DNA of 52,673 nucleotides from Paramacrobiotus richtersi (Eukaryota; Tardigrada; Eutardigrada; Parachela; Macrobiotidae), in the NCBI GenBank assembly GCA_034698045.1, contig JAQGAU010000036.1, positions 1-52,673 on the forward strand, read 5' to 3'. This document shows positions 1 to 10,927 of the stretch, piece after piece. Position 1 is the stretch's first letter. Every line of letters starts with the position of its first letter. Made by a program: the position numbers and the translations under genes. Under the pieces are notes generated by a model. It was not told the DNA's origin. It ran no database searches and saw only the letters and a list, made by a program, of their open reading frames with translations.

Positions 1-2340
1 ATGCTGTCTTCGCCCGGCATGGAGCTGTGTCGGCCGCCGCCACTGGTTCCGAAAATCTTTTCATGTGTAGCTTGTCCAAGTGCGGTTCTGGTATGGTGTG
101 TGTGAGGTCCGTGTTCGTGCAGAGTATGTATCGTTGTTAACTCCTCTGCTTCATTCAAGTCCACTTGATACAGAGCAAAAGCTCTCCAATTACAGGATAT
201 AAGCCAGAAAGCTAAAATTAGAAAAGTCCCCTACAATAATGATGAATAAATATTAGCATTGACGTATTCTTACTTTTCATCTTTCCCTTTCCTTTCACAT
301 CAAATGTTCCAGCAGGTTTCGTTTCGAAATTTGAAGCAACAATTTCGTAGGTTGTCTCGCTCAGCAAGATCCGATATGGTCGGCTTTTCGAGTTCATCCG
401 GGATGCCGTGTTCACCGTATCGCCCAGCATGGTAAACAAAGGAAACTTCAGACTTAGGATTGCTCCGGCCAGTGGTCCCGTATGCATGCCCGCCTTGACT
501 AATGGTAATCGTGCGTTATGTGGTGGCGGGAGGAAGCTTTCACGAGACATTGTCATAAGCCGTAACATAGCTAAGGCGACGTTTTGTGCGTGATAGGCAT
601 GCGTTCCGGCTAGGAGGCAGTAGTGTCCCGCTGTGGCAACAACGCTACAGTTGAATCCCTTGACGGCATTGGACACCTGTTAACAACATGGTAATTAATA
701 TTCCCATTCTTCTTTACCGGGATTAAGGTCTGTCAGAAACTGCGAATCATGAGTTAGTCTTCGTACTTGACTCTTACTAGGTGGTAATACCAATCCAGCA
801 ACGCAACATGTTCCGCGGTGTTGTAGATCTTACAAAGTTCCTCATACTGCATCAGCTCAACAAATGCCACAGTGGCTTCGCTGTATAGGACAACCGGTGG
901 TAAAGTTCCTTCGTACAGATACTTGAAGTTGACCTCGAAGAACATTTCCGATACAATCTTGTCCGAGCGCAGTTTCTCTCTTTCGATAGCTCGTCTGCGA
1001 CACAACTGGATCCACTGAAAGCGGTAAGATTCGGAAAAAATACTCAACAAGCTGCTTCCAAATAGTCCAAGCAGGTTGGCCATAATGAAAATCACCAACA
1101 ATAGCAAGATCAGTGTGATGACGAAGATAACGATTGCGTCATGCATATCGGTTTTGAATGATTCGGACACATAGGATGTGCACTGCGCTTGGGCTCGGTC
1201 CGTGCCATAAAAACCCTCCAAAATCACCTGAGAAAACAGAATATGGGCGGGTACGGTGTTGCTGATCCCAGAAACGCCAGCATCAAGTGCTCGCTGGCGG
1301 GCGATTTGCAGATTCGTGTCGTTGTCCAAATCTATTAAGGAAAACATTTCCTGTAGCCAGAATTCTCTGCTTCGATACCGATAGCCGGTCCAGTCGCAAT
1401 CAGAACAAGATTCCTTTACTCCTGATAACTTAAACTGAGGAAAAGCGTACCGCTCGTGCATTTCCATGGCTCGAATAACACGCATATATCGGCGAACAAC
1501 GGTCAGACGCAGCCGCTCTGTGATCGGTGGGCCATCATAGGCAAAGCGTCCAAATGATAAACTATCATTCAAGCGATATGACAATTCATTCTGAACGAGT
1601 TCTTGAATAATGTTATTCCACGTGGGGCCGCCGCGAATATTTGTAACGTGGTGAGCTGCAAAAAACTCTCTAATATTCCGGACAATTGTGGATACATTTG
1701 TAGAAACAACATCCGGATCTATGATAGACTCGGAATGTCCTAATCGAGATTTCCATCTTTGAAGCGCTGCAATTTGACGTTGCGGATTGTTTCTTTTATG
1801 GTACTCTCTCAGGGAAGGATACGCTGCGTCCAGTGTTCGCAGTTTCTCAACAGCAGTGTCGTAATCCTTCTCGTCGAACTGGATCGGATTCCCGGGAGTA
1901 AAAGTCAGCAATCCACGTAATATACTTTCTTGGACATTTGTTAATGTGTCGACAATCGCCTGCACATCATGTACACGATTCTGATAGTCTCTGACGTCCA
2001 GAACAATTTTCAGATTTTCCGAAACTTCTTGGAATCCATAGATGTTAAAGGCTAAACCCAACAAAACTGGGCAGACAATTAACACGGCTAAGCCTAGCAC
2101 TTGACGGAAGTCAACGTAGGGGATGACTTTGATGCCCTCGGCTTTGTGAGGTGCCAGACTGGGGCGCTTCTGAAAGGCAATGCGCATATGCTCTTGAATG
2201 GAGTGTCTGGCAGCATTCCCGCGAGGGACAATAACGGCCTCCTCGGACGGGGCGTGGAAGACCGCGACATGGTCACGCTCTCCGGCCACGGGATGAAAAG
2301 GGTTGTCGTGAAACTCATATGGCTCAGGGACATGCAACAT
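1..2340 (-). CDS. Receptor-type guanylyl cyclase-like protein with degenerate catalytic site (partial)
   Basis: Three exons on the minus strand: 2340-778, 676-274 and 211 to the window edge, joined by GT-AG introns of 101 and 62 bp that keep frame; the C-terminus lies outside the window. The ATG at 2340 starts a cytosolic stretch of about 78 residues, a membrane segment (about 80-100), an extracellular region of about 300 residues, a second membrane segment (about 401-423), then a linker and a class III cyclase domain. Cyclase landmarks visible are LPP before the domain, GDTVNTASRM with the transition-state Asn and Arg, and VKGKGKM running into TFWL across the last intron. Both metal-binding aspartates seem lost: the usual FSDIVGF reads YSEATVA and the usual IGDAY reads TAGHY. 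The extracellular part is all-helical and may be a NIT-type (nitrate/nitrite-sensor-like) domain, as in animal NIT-GCs; this assignment is weak. It is probably membrane-bound and signalling-related, perhaps a pseudo-cyclase or a heterodimer partner. Confidence 0.85.
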
Positions 2341-3301
2341 AAGGTAGATTTATAGACACCCCAAACGTGCGATCTTACTGGCTTCGCTGGTGGCTGAAGT
2401 GACTTAGGGTGTACACAAGCAAAACACGGTTAAGAACTTCCATTGGGATATTGCGCAAACTTCAACCAAATTAATGTTGTGGTTAATCCATCACAACTGT
2501 GATAAGTGCATATATCCATTTTGCGTATGGACGAATGATTTCCTCTACGTGTTACTTGGGCTGTATTGTATGTATTTCGATTGGTTAAGCAACGATGGCA
2601 CACGAAAACATAGCCGAAATCGAATCCGGCTTCGATTAGTCATGCACATGCTTTGCTACAATTTTCAGTTGCTTGGCATTGAGCTTCACTTTGCATTTTT
2701 CGTGAACCTAAACCTGCTAGCGTCTTAACAGGAGTGCTGCTGCTATGTCGACTCATGAATGTGGAATGCCATCAGTCACTGGGATCAAGGCATTGCTTTA
2801 TTACATTGCAGTAGAGCAATGCCTTGCTGGGATGCATCCAAGGACATAACCAGCACTACAACCCTGACCTAGGTATTTGGGCATTGGAGCCGTAATGGTC
2901 TTCCATATATGTACTGTGTAATGTGTATAAACAATAATAATGTTAACACCGCACACTGTGCGGGTTAGGAGCTCGCAGAAGTACAGTGTTTTTGCTGAAC
3001 GAACTTTACTTGCGAATATTCTGCAAACGAACACGTGCGCAACATGAATATCCCCTATGCTAAACGAGAAGGCATGAAACCATTTTGAAAGAAAGCGATT
3101 TTAAATCGTTATGAAGCTAGTAAAGTACCGCCATTTTTTCGTTGAAAGCTGTTTAGAGTTCCCATGATAGTGTTCCCAAGAGCCGATCATCTTCTTGTGC
3201 TTAGATATTAGTAGATACAGAAATATCGGTTGCGTGACGTTCAGCCTGAAATAGGAACACAACAGCGGAAAGGCCGCATAGCTATCGAAAACCAGCTAAT
3301 T
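2341..3301. other. Intergenic, no gene recognised
   Basis: This 961-bp stretch lies between the 5' end of the cyclase-like gene and the 3' end of the H2A gene. It is AT-rich, and short open frames on both strands have no family-like motifs. I see no tRNA, repeat family or conserved RNA structure. It should contain the cyclase promoter and the H2A 3' end. Confidence 0.6.
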
Positions 3302-3769
3302 TTAGTCCTCCGCTGCAGCCGCCCTTTGAGACCTTCTTGGAGGATTCGTGCTCTTTTCTTCCTGCTCGCTCTCGACGGCCCCCTGCATGGCAGTGTCTGC
3401 CACTTTCCAGTCCTTTCTCTTCTTCAACAGAGCCGGATGCAGATTGGGCAGAACTCCCCCTTGAGCAATGACCACTCCTGCACACATTTTGCTAATCTCC
3501 TCGTCATTGCGAATCGCCAACTGAATGTGACGTGGACTGATGCGCTTCTTGTTGTTGTCGATCGATGCCTTTCCCGCCAGTTCCATAACCTCCGCGACCA
3601 GGAACTCTACGACCGCGGCAATGTAAACTCCCGATCCAACGCTCACCCGTTTGCTGTAGTCGCCTTTCTTCAGCGCACGAAGAAATCGGCTAACGGGCAT
3701 AACCAGGCCAGATTTCTCTGACTTGGATGACCTCTTCTTCTGGGTAACTTTTGCAGCGCGTCCGGACAT
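3302..3769 (-). CDS. Divergent histone H2A variant
   Basis: An intronless 155-residue H2A that forms a nucleosome core dimer with H2B. The histone fold is clear: SGR start, VYIAA, AEVMELAG, RHIQLAIRNDEE and IAQGGVLPN are all at family positions. The acidic-patch residues (E in the alpha-2 helix, ELAG, and NDEE) are kept. It differs from canonical H2A in loop 1 (GSG where AGAP is usual), the N-tail (QKKRSSKSEKSG) and alpha-1 (VSRFLRALKKG), and its C-terminal tail is about 30 residues longer, mixed charge, ending AAAAED. There is no C-terminal SQ[E/D]-hydrophobic motif, so it is not H2A.X, and no macro domain. The ATG at 3769 is the only sensible start. Divergence, lack of a neighbouring histone cluster and the surrounding flagellar genes suggest a specialised, perhaps germline, variant; that is inference. 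Confidence 0.95.
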   Translation of the reverse strand: MSGRAAKVTQKKRSSKSEKSGLVMPVSRFLRALKKGDYSKRVSVGSGVYIAAVVEFLVAEVMELAGKASIDNNKKRISPRHIQLAIRNDEEISKMCAGVVIAQGGVLPNLHPALLKKRKDWKVADTAMQGAVESEQEEKSTNPPRRSQRAAAAED

Positions 3770-4348
3770 TTTTTTAATCTTGGGGATGAAGAAACTAGTT
3801 AAATCACTCGCACACAGATCTTCGAAATACTGCTTAGATTTGCAACCAGCAGAACTTGGTATTTAAAATGCACCTATCAGATTCCTCAGTGGTTGCCTAC
3901 TGCAGTGCATAAATCGAATTATCTCGTGAAACCTTGTCTCGGTTAACAGAAACATAACATAGGGTCTCCTATCAATGTTTCGTTCTCAGGCTACGTATTC
4001 ATTTTGTACTAACGTGGCATACGGGCGCACAATGGCGAAAGTGTGACGTAGCATGTACCAAGTTGTAGCTAAAGACTGCGAAAGTATGGCACAAAAAAAG
4101 GTTATTATTGCTGATACGCCTTTTTGGCACACTGCTACAGGGGGTGTTTCACTTCCACCATCTACCACTTGTTATGTGTCAAGATCGTGCTCTATCACTT
4201 GCCAAGATAATGGCCGTGATTAATGTACCGAAAACATAATGCGTTATGTTAACTCCGAAAAACAAGATCAAATTCGGAAAGGTATTAAACTCTTCTCACA
4301 TGTCAGGTAGTGTGGATCTATACATTAGACAAAAGATGCTCATGGAAG
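3770..4348. other. Intergenic between H2A 5' side and the SLC35F-like gene 3' end
   Basis: About 580 bp holding the presumed H2A promoter and the 3' end of the transporter gene. No coding frame with recognisable features and no repeat is seen. Confidence 0.55.
3860..3868 (-). promoter_or_regulatory. TATA-like box upstream of the H2A gene
   Basis: On the minus strand this reads TTTTAAATA, about 90 bp upstream of the H2A start codon. The spacing would allow a 5' UTR of roughly 60 bp, as expected for a histone gene. Support is positional only. Confidence 0.35.
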
Positions 4349-6233
4349 CTATTCAGTAGTTGCAATCTTTTCCATTCCATGTACATTCAACGCTGATGGG
4401 GAATCCGTGGGTTTCAGGACCTTTCTGTCTAACGATACGACCTTTGGCAAAGTCTCGTCACCTTTCTTTTTTTTCTTAGGCGCGGTCCAGTACTCCATGG
4501 ACAAGTATTCATCAGGTACAATAAGGACTAGAAACGATAGGGCTATCATTGCGCTGCCGGCGATCTGGGCGGAATGAAGACGGACATTGCGGAACGCCAC
4601 ATCGACCGCTGAAATTTAGAAAATGATATAATTAGTAAAACGCTCAAGGGGCTTCAAATGGGCTTACTTGTATTTGTTGCCAAAATCAACAGTTCCGATA
4701 TCGATATGAAGAATGGATTAGAGAGCACAAGGCCGTAACCAGCGGCAATGGAACTAACTGAAAAAGTAAAGCGTTGCGTTACAATTTGTCCGTTCTTTAG
4801 ATATTATACGGAATATCGTGTACCGGACGACGCAATCCATGCCCCAAAGAGCAGCCCGTAAGGCATGTTGTTCGCGTTGAATTTTTCCACATTAAAATGC
4901 GACAGTACAATTGGCACTGGCCAGATAACGAGGCAGTTCAGTATGTACATGTTCGTGACCACAAAGCAAGTCTGCCCAAGATCCAGTTCTGGGAATGCTT
5001 TTTTGAAAGCGATCTACAGAATACATCGCGTTATGACCAGTTGTCTTGTGCTGGAGGCATATATGTTTACCATACCAAATGTAGCGCATCGAACAGAGCT
5101 GCTGTTAAGACCGCAACAATGCCGACGATGATGAACGTGCTGATCCCATTGGCGAAGTTGCCGTACACTATTAAGCAAACTCCGGCGAATGAAACTGCCA
5201 CGAATAAGCTCTGGAAGGTAAGCAGTATGCTATAGGACAACAACCAATAATAATTATCTAATGGCCTTTATTTTGAGTGACATGTTTACCTACCTTGAGT
5301 ACTAGGCAGGCTTGGCCCATGCAGCAGGTGGTAAAAAGATAGGAAAAGGCAACCGCGGAACTACAAAAGCAAATGCCGTCTTTTCTGCTTAAGTTTGCTG
5401 TTTGCTGAAAGACTGATTTAGTGAAATGATTTTATCCTGGCAATCGATTTCTGTGTAGATAATATAACCGTCAGATAACACCTTTCATTACCAAATTACG
5501 GCTGTTGCAACCGACGCCGAGAGATGTGCCAGACCTAAAATCCATCCAATCTGGGTGGCCAGAACGGTTATAGCTGACGGGACCATGCATGATGCGTACT
5601 GTTTCCACGTGAAGCCACTTGATCCATACACGTTGGAACAGTGCCTAATGTGGAGAACGAAGTGAACAACGATGAGCTCGTATCAAAAGTCCGTGTTGAC
5701 CATCAAGTTGTTTACCTGACGTTGTCCTTTAGACCCACTTCTCTGCCCCGGATTTTTCTGGTGAGACTGCTGATCATCAGGTATACCGGAAAGGTAAAAA
5801 TCCGAAAGGACATTTTAATCAGCAGAAACAGGAACGGTGCGTGGAATTTCAGATCGGGATCCGTAAAAGCGATATTGCTTAATTGCGATGACAGGGTTAT
5901 CAGGGTCACTACAACCAGGAGCATGGCACATGCCAACAACCAGTTCCGCCGCCGGGCATGTTTCTGCAGTAACGACATCTCGGACGGCGACTTGGCATGA
6001 TCGATCCCTTTTGATATCTACTCTGCAAAAACTGGCTCTAAGGTGTTACGCCTCTGCGAGCTGTTGGTGGTATAGTGGTAAACAGTACCTACTTGGTCAT
6101 CAGCCGTGAACATATCCATATAAACCAGCTCCCTGCTGGAGAGACTGGGCGTCAGGGGCTTTCCTCTGCGTTTGCTGGATTCCTCGCCGTCCGTAGTCAT
6201 GATGGCCTTGTCAGAGTCGCGGTTAACGGACAC
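4349..6233 (-). CDS. SLC35F3/F4/F5-like multipass transporter
   Basis: Eight exons can be joined with in-frame GT-AG introns: 6233-6093, 6017-5716, then exons starting near 5641, 5361, 5217 and 5015, one near 4759, and 4608-4349. The protein belongs to the drug/metabolite transporter (EamA-like) superfamily. The best match is the SLC35F3-F5 group: the first helix is followed by FHAPFL...FPVYL, a mid-protein GLAHLSASVATAV helix, and a final pair of segments with FKKAF...VEKF...GLLFGAW, AAGYGLVLSNPFF and LLIVPDEY-like text (SFLVLIVPDEYLS). About ten hydrophobic segments are expected. Human SLC35F3 is a proposed thiamine transporter and others in the group are orphans, so the substrate is unknown. 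The C-terminal tail is lysine-rich (KKKKK). The gene starts 703 bp from the divergent CCDC146-like gene. Confidence 0.85.
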
Positions 6234-6936
6234 TTCCCACTAGCTTTATCACTGCGAAGAAATACTGCATAATTATTTAGACGGTAGATCGGGTTCGATC
6301 TTCTGATTATTCTCCGATAAAATGCTGTGTAGGGAGCTCGATCGCAGACTTGCTTCCCTGAAATCAGGTGAGCTATCGCACTTAGCAACTTCATCTACGC
6401 GCAAAACGAAACGCAGTGAAGCGAAGAAACACCATACAAGGCGCAGTCACAAACTAATATAAACATGCGATCGCAATTAATTAATTAATTAATTAATTAG
6501 TCAATTAATTAATCAATTAATCAATTTTGGGTCCCAGAGGTCTCAAACCAACCATTTGTTTACTGAAATCCTTCGCAGGACAACGACAAAATAGTTGACG
6601 TCTATGACGCGATTGTAAAACCTATATACAATAACATAAAGAACAACGCCGATCGCGCTCGTGCAGATGGAGACGAAGACCCGCGAAATTACGTCTACAA
6701 ACTAGCCTTCGTAAACACTGTTTATAGTACATACACTTCGACGATAATAGTATCAACGGACGATATCAACCGTATAATGTTTCAACACAAAACGATAGTT
6801 ATCTGCTTTATGGGTGCGTTTTAGTCCAAATTCATACATAAGTGCTGCACAGTCAATATCCTTTGTACAGCACAATTCGATACGAAAAAATTATTGGTGT
6901 TCGTTTTAGTGATATTGTGAAATCGAAAATCCTTAC
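6234..6936. promoter_or_regulatory. Shared intergenic region between divergent SLC35F-like and CCDC146-like genes
   Basis: 703 bp separate two start codons that face away from each other, so both promoters must lie here. It includes the TTAA tetranucleotide repeat listed separately. No other element is identified. Confidence 0.5.
6475..6527. repeat. TTAA-type tetranucleotide repeat
   Basis: A run of about eight TTAA/AATT units with a few interruptions (TAGTC, TAATC). It lies in the divergent intergenic region and is a simple-sequence repeat. Confidence 0.9.
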
Positions 6937-9900
6937 ATGCAGCAAATTTCCGCCATTTTCCGGCACGTACCTGATGATTCTCATGTCGCGACAGCCCACC
7001 TCAACCATGTACTACAGCATGATCGCCAACTGGACCCCACCAAGCCGACATCAGCCACGCTGCTGCCCACGAAAACATTGAGCGAACTCGAATATTATAG
7101 TCAGTCTGCCATTTTTCATGATCTCCACCCTGTAGAACAGAAGTTTGATCTGACCCTCGCCTATGCGGCCATCGAACAGGCTTTCGATAAGCGCGCCCTG
7201 TCTTACAGTCAAGCTGCAAATCTTCGCAACAAGATAGCCACGTTGATAGACGTGTACGGTCAACGATTCAAATTCCAGAAAAATCTGCAAGAACTGATCA
7301 CAGGACAGGTGCGCTACTATCAAGACCACTTTGAGGAGGTACACGAAGCGGAGAATCTGCCATGGCTCATGAGGCAGCAGCTGCAAGGACTACGGGGCGA
7401 TGCTCAACGACTGAACGAGGAACTGGTCCGTTCGAAAGCACACTTGGAACAACTTGAGCATGAGATTCACAGGTTAGTTCTCTGACTTTGCATTTCTTCA
7501 TATTTCCAAGTTATGGCTGGCCAGAATTCTCACAGACTGGATGAAGAGAAGAAACACCTCAATGAAGCCTTGGAAATTATCCCCACTGCAACCGAATATC
7601 AGCATTTCACCCAGCTCATGCAGCAAGAGCAGCAGAGTGCACAACAACAGCTGGATAAGTACAAGTTGGTGATCGTCCGAACAGACGAAAGCCGTAAAAG
7701 CAACGAAGCGGCTATTGTGCGGTTACAAGCAAGATGCCAGATGATTCAGGAAGATCTGGCAATTAAACAGAAAGAATTATCTGTTATTACGAATAAAATT
7801 CCACATATTCAAAAAGAATGTGGAGCGCTCCAGTCCGAACTACAGTACGTAAGACGATATTAGTCTTGATTCTTTCCCAAGGAAAGAAGCCCAATTAAAT
7901 TTTTTGTGTACTTTCAGACGTCATACCGACGAGTTCCATGCAGTTGCGAGCAGCAGGCACAAACTGGAGCACAGCATGAAAGTTATTTCTGATGCGGCTT
8001 TGGAAGCTAGTAACGAAACTGCATCGGTCGCGGCAGAAAAGATCAATCTGGAAACTCTGCTGGAAGACAGGCTCTATGACTTTAAAGAACTACTAAAACT
8101 GGTGGAGATGCATGACGCTTCGGAAATGCATTATCGAAGCGAGAAGTGAGTGTGCTTAAGGTTACCTGCGCAATAACCGGTAACACGTTTTCGCTAGAGC
8201 AGCATTAGAGACAGAGTTAGCCAACGCTGTTACTGCGTGCAAGTCTAACCAAACCAACCGATTACACATACTGCGCGAGCGAGATACCTTGACCCTTAAA
8301 AAAGTCAATCTGGAGAATGAGATTCGGCGATTACGAAACTCTAATGCCAATGACGAGGAAAATATGCAGCGTCTGCAGAAAAAGGTTGGTGAGACACAGA
8401 CACTACGAAGCATCATAATTCTACTGGAGACTGTTAAATACCGAGGACATGCGATATTGTACGTGTTTGTGCGATGTACCTTACAACTGCGCTGTATTTT
8501 GGCCGACTAGTTTGATGAAAAACAAGAAAAAACACTGGATTACCGGGATGAACTGGGCTCAGTCGAAGAGAATGTGGCACAATATGGAGTCCAAACACAG
8601 GCCAAAAAGGAGGCCATTTCAACACTACGGAGAACCAAGCGGGACCGGAGGAAACACATGTTCTTCTCCTTTGTGGAATACAAACAAAAAAGCAAGGAAC
8701 TTCGGAGATTGAGAGAAGACAAGTACAAAATGGTAACCCGTTCACCTTCTGTCAAGCCGTAGTTGCGGCAATTTTTAACAAGTACAAGATATGATTGCCT
8801 TCATTCTTTTGTTCATAGGAAGCTCACCAACGGGTTTTCAACGATGAATGGGCCCAGTTACGCCAGAAGCGGACCGCCCTCAACGAGGAATACGAACACA
8901 AAAGAGTTATGTTACGCTATTTAAAGTCAGTGACTGCAGCAAGACAAGAGCGGTTTGCCAGTCTACAAAAGGACAGTCTGGATACCGAAAAGGAACGCCA
9001 ACGATTCGATGACCTTAGCAGAGTAATCAAAGGATTCGTCCACCAAAATAAGGACAGGACCATGTACATCGAGGATGAACTGCGTCAAGTGGAACAGACA
9101 TATCGCAAAGTTGAATTGTAAACCTTCCATTCCATTCACGAACCTTCGGTTACTGATTGCGCAATTTTTGCAGGAATCTGGAAAAGATTACAGCTGAACG
9201 AAAGAGAGAAGTAGTGGCTTTCCAGAGATTACAGAAACAATGTTTCACGGAAAAACAGCTGTTAGGAGAGCTGGAAAACAAATATGAGCGTGAATTTATC
9301 AAAGTATTACTGTACGTTTGAGACAACTGGTTCACAAAGCAAAAAGCGTATTAGTGATGCTCTTGCAGACTTCGACGGGAACTGGATGTTAATCTGCTAC
9401 ACTGTGAGATGTTTACGGACACATTCGAAGTCATTTCGGAACTGCGGGCCTGCGAAGCTGCTCTCTTTATTGATACGACTACCCAGTATATGCTGCGACT
9501 TGTTGAAAAGAACCAAATTGGTGAATCGACACTACTAAAAATATTGTGAGTTATGTGTGCGCTAACTGATTTTATCTTTTTTTTTGTAGAAAAGCAGATA
9601 CATCAGACAGATCTGAAACACCGTGCACTTGATGGATACATTCTGTGGCTGCAGAAAACCGCTGAGACAGACATGAAACTCCTTTACAAGCGGCTCAAAT
9701 GGCGGAATTCGCTTATGCAGACATACGTATCTACAAGGGATAACTTAAAGAAAGAGGTGTGTTACACATTGTCTGCAGTTTCGATAGCTCGTGACCGCGT
9801 GATACTTGCTTGCTTCAGCTCGTGTCAACGTTTCTGAAAAGGATAAGACTGACCAACTCGGTCGTGAGTGTCCGGGAAAAGGAATTTCTGCAAGAAATCA

Positions 9901-10468
9901 ATACGCGGCTAACGGACAGCGAAGTTAAACAGCTGCAGAGAAAGGAGGAACAGGTGGGCGATTTTGGTAGTTACTTTAACTTGTTAAGATTTAATTTGAA
10001 ATCACGAACGCGCTCCTTGTCAACTTCTTGCAGCTATCTGGCTTGCTGATAACAATGGATCAAAAATGTTTTGGTGGTGGGATTCGGTTTGCTCTTCTTG
10101 ATAAGATTTGCCAAGAATGCTCGGGCAACATCACAGCGTTACGAAATGAATTTTCCACGGTTCAAAAGTCTTCGTTAGTTAAACGCAGTCGTCTGCGGAA
10201 AGCGGAAAGGAATAAAAAGCTAACGTTACTGGACATCGCGGCAGTCAAAACCAAGTATTGTTCTCCAACGATCGCCTTTTACGTTGACCAGTACATTTTA
10301 GCAAGTTTTGCATAAGACTGTAATTAATTTGTGTGGCTGTACAGGTTGTGCAACGAACTGATCCTGTCAGACGATCTACAGAGCGTCCACAAGCTTACCA
10401 TTGAGAAGTACGGAAAACCTTTGCAAGCTATTGAATTTCCAAGTCAACCAAAGGAAGCGAAGTCGTAA
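6937..10468 (+). CDS. CCDC146/MBO2-like ciliary coiled-coil protein
   Basis: About a dozen exons with GT-AG introns (first exons 6937-7472, 7541-7844 and from 7919; stop at 10466-10468) encode an almost entirely coiled-coil protein. The N-terminal part lines up without gaps, over about 49 residues, with human CCDC146 as I remember it: the segment that ends HEAENLP here ends LQQADNFP there. The next parts (LDEEKKHLNEALEII and EDLAIKQKELS) also follow the CCDC146 order. CCDC146 is a microtubule-associated protein needed for sperm flagella in mammals, and its Chlamydomonas relative MBO2 is a flagellar protein. The rest is too low-complexity for a firm call, and another long axonemal coiled-coil protein cannot be excluded. 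Neighbouring flagellar genes support a ciliary role. Confidence 0.65.
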
Positions 10469-10927
10469 ATACGTTGGTGACTTGTGAACTAAGGATTTAC
10501 CAGGCATCCAACAAAGTTTTATGGCTTAGCATGTCTGTGGTTCTAGATTTCAAGTTAACCTTTCTGATTTACACCAACAGCCGTTCAGAACAATAATACC
10601 CAATTTAAGTTTTTTCTCTGTTTCAACGTCTCAGTTGTACTTGAGTTGTTAAGAATACGAAGTTTGGAACAGCGTACGATGATATCGCAGCAGTTCACAT
10701 ATTTATCGCAAACAATATTTAAAAGCTTGATATGTCTCTCTTCGTAACTGCCCAGGTGTAGGTTCGTAAAACAGACAAACTTTATTATTAGAGTGTACTG
10801 ATTCAAAGTGTTTTTCGCCATTCATGGCCAAAGGACAGTGAAATAGACCAAATAGCTTATCTTGCGTATGTTCCACAAAGAATACTCTAATAATTGCTTC
10901 AGTTAAGAGTACCACCACTACCGTAAG
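10469..10927. other. Convergent intergenic region, no gene recognised
   Basis: 459 bp between the 3' ends of the CCDC146-like (+) and NDPK-like (-) genes. Small minus-strand open frames exist but have no start context, splice partners or motifs. It is presumably 3' UTR sequence. Confidence 0.55.

Noticed and set aside
2474-2728. 84-codon plus-strand open frame in the first intergenic region
   Set aside because: No recognisable features, Cys- and Trp-rich random-looking text, and no supporting splice sites.
3240-3300. Replication-dependent histone 3' stem-loop
   Set aside because: Only short stems (such as GCGG-CCTTT-CCGC on the minus strand) are present; the 6-bp stem with a 4-base loop of the consensus is absent.
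3302-3345. H2A.X-type SQ motif near the H2A C-terminus
   Set aside because: The SQ is internal (RRSQRAAAAED) and not followed by an acidic residue and a terminal hydrophobic residue.
3230-3721. Long plus-strand open frame opposite the H2A gene
   Set aside because: It is the antisense shadow of a clearly conserved histone coding region.
6475-6527. TTAA repeat as a transposon footprint
   Set aside because: It is a simple tetranucleotide run with no terminal inverted repeats or element body nearby.
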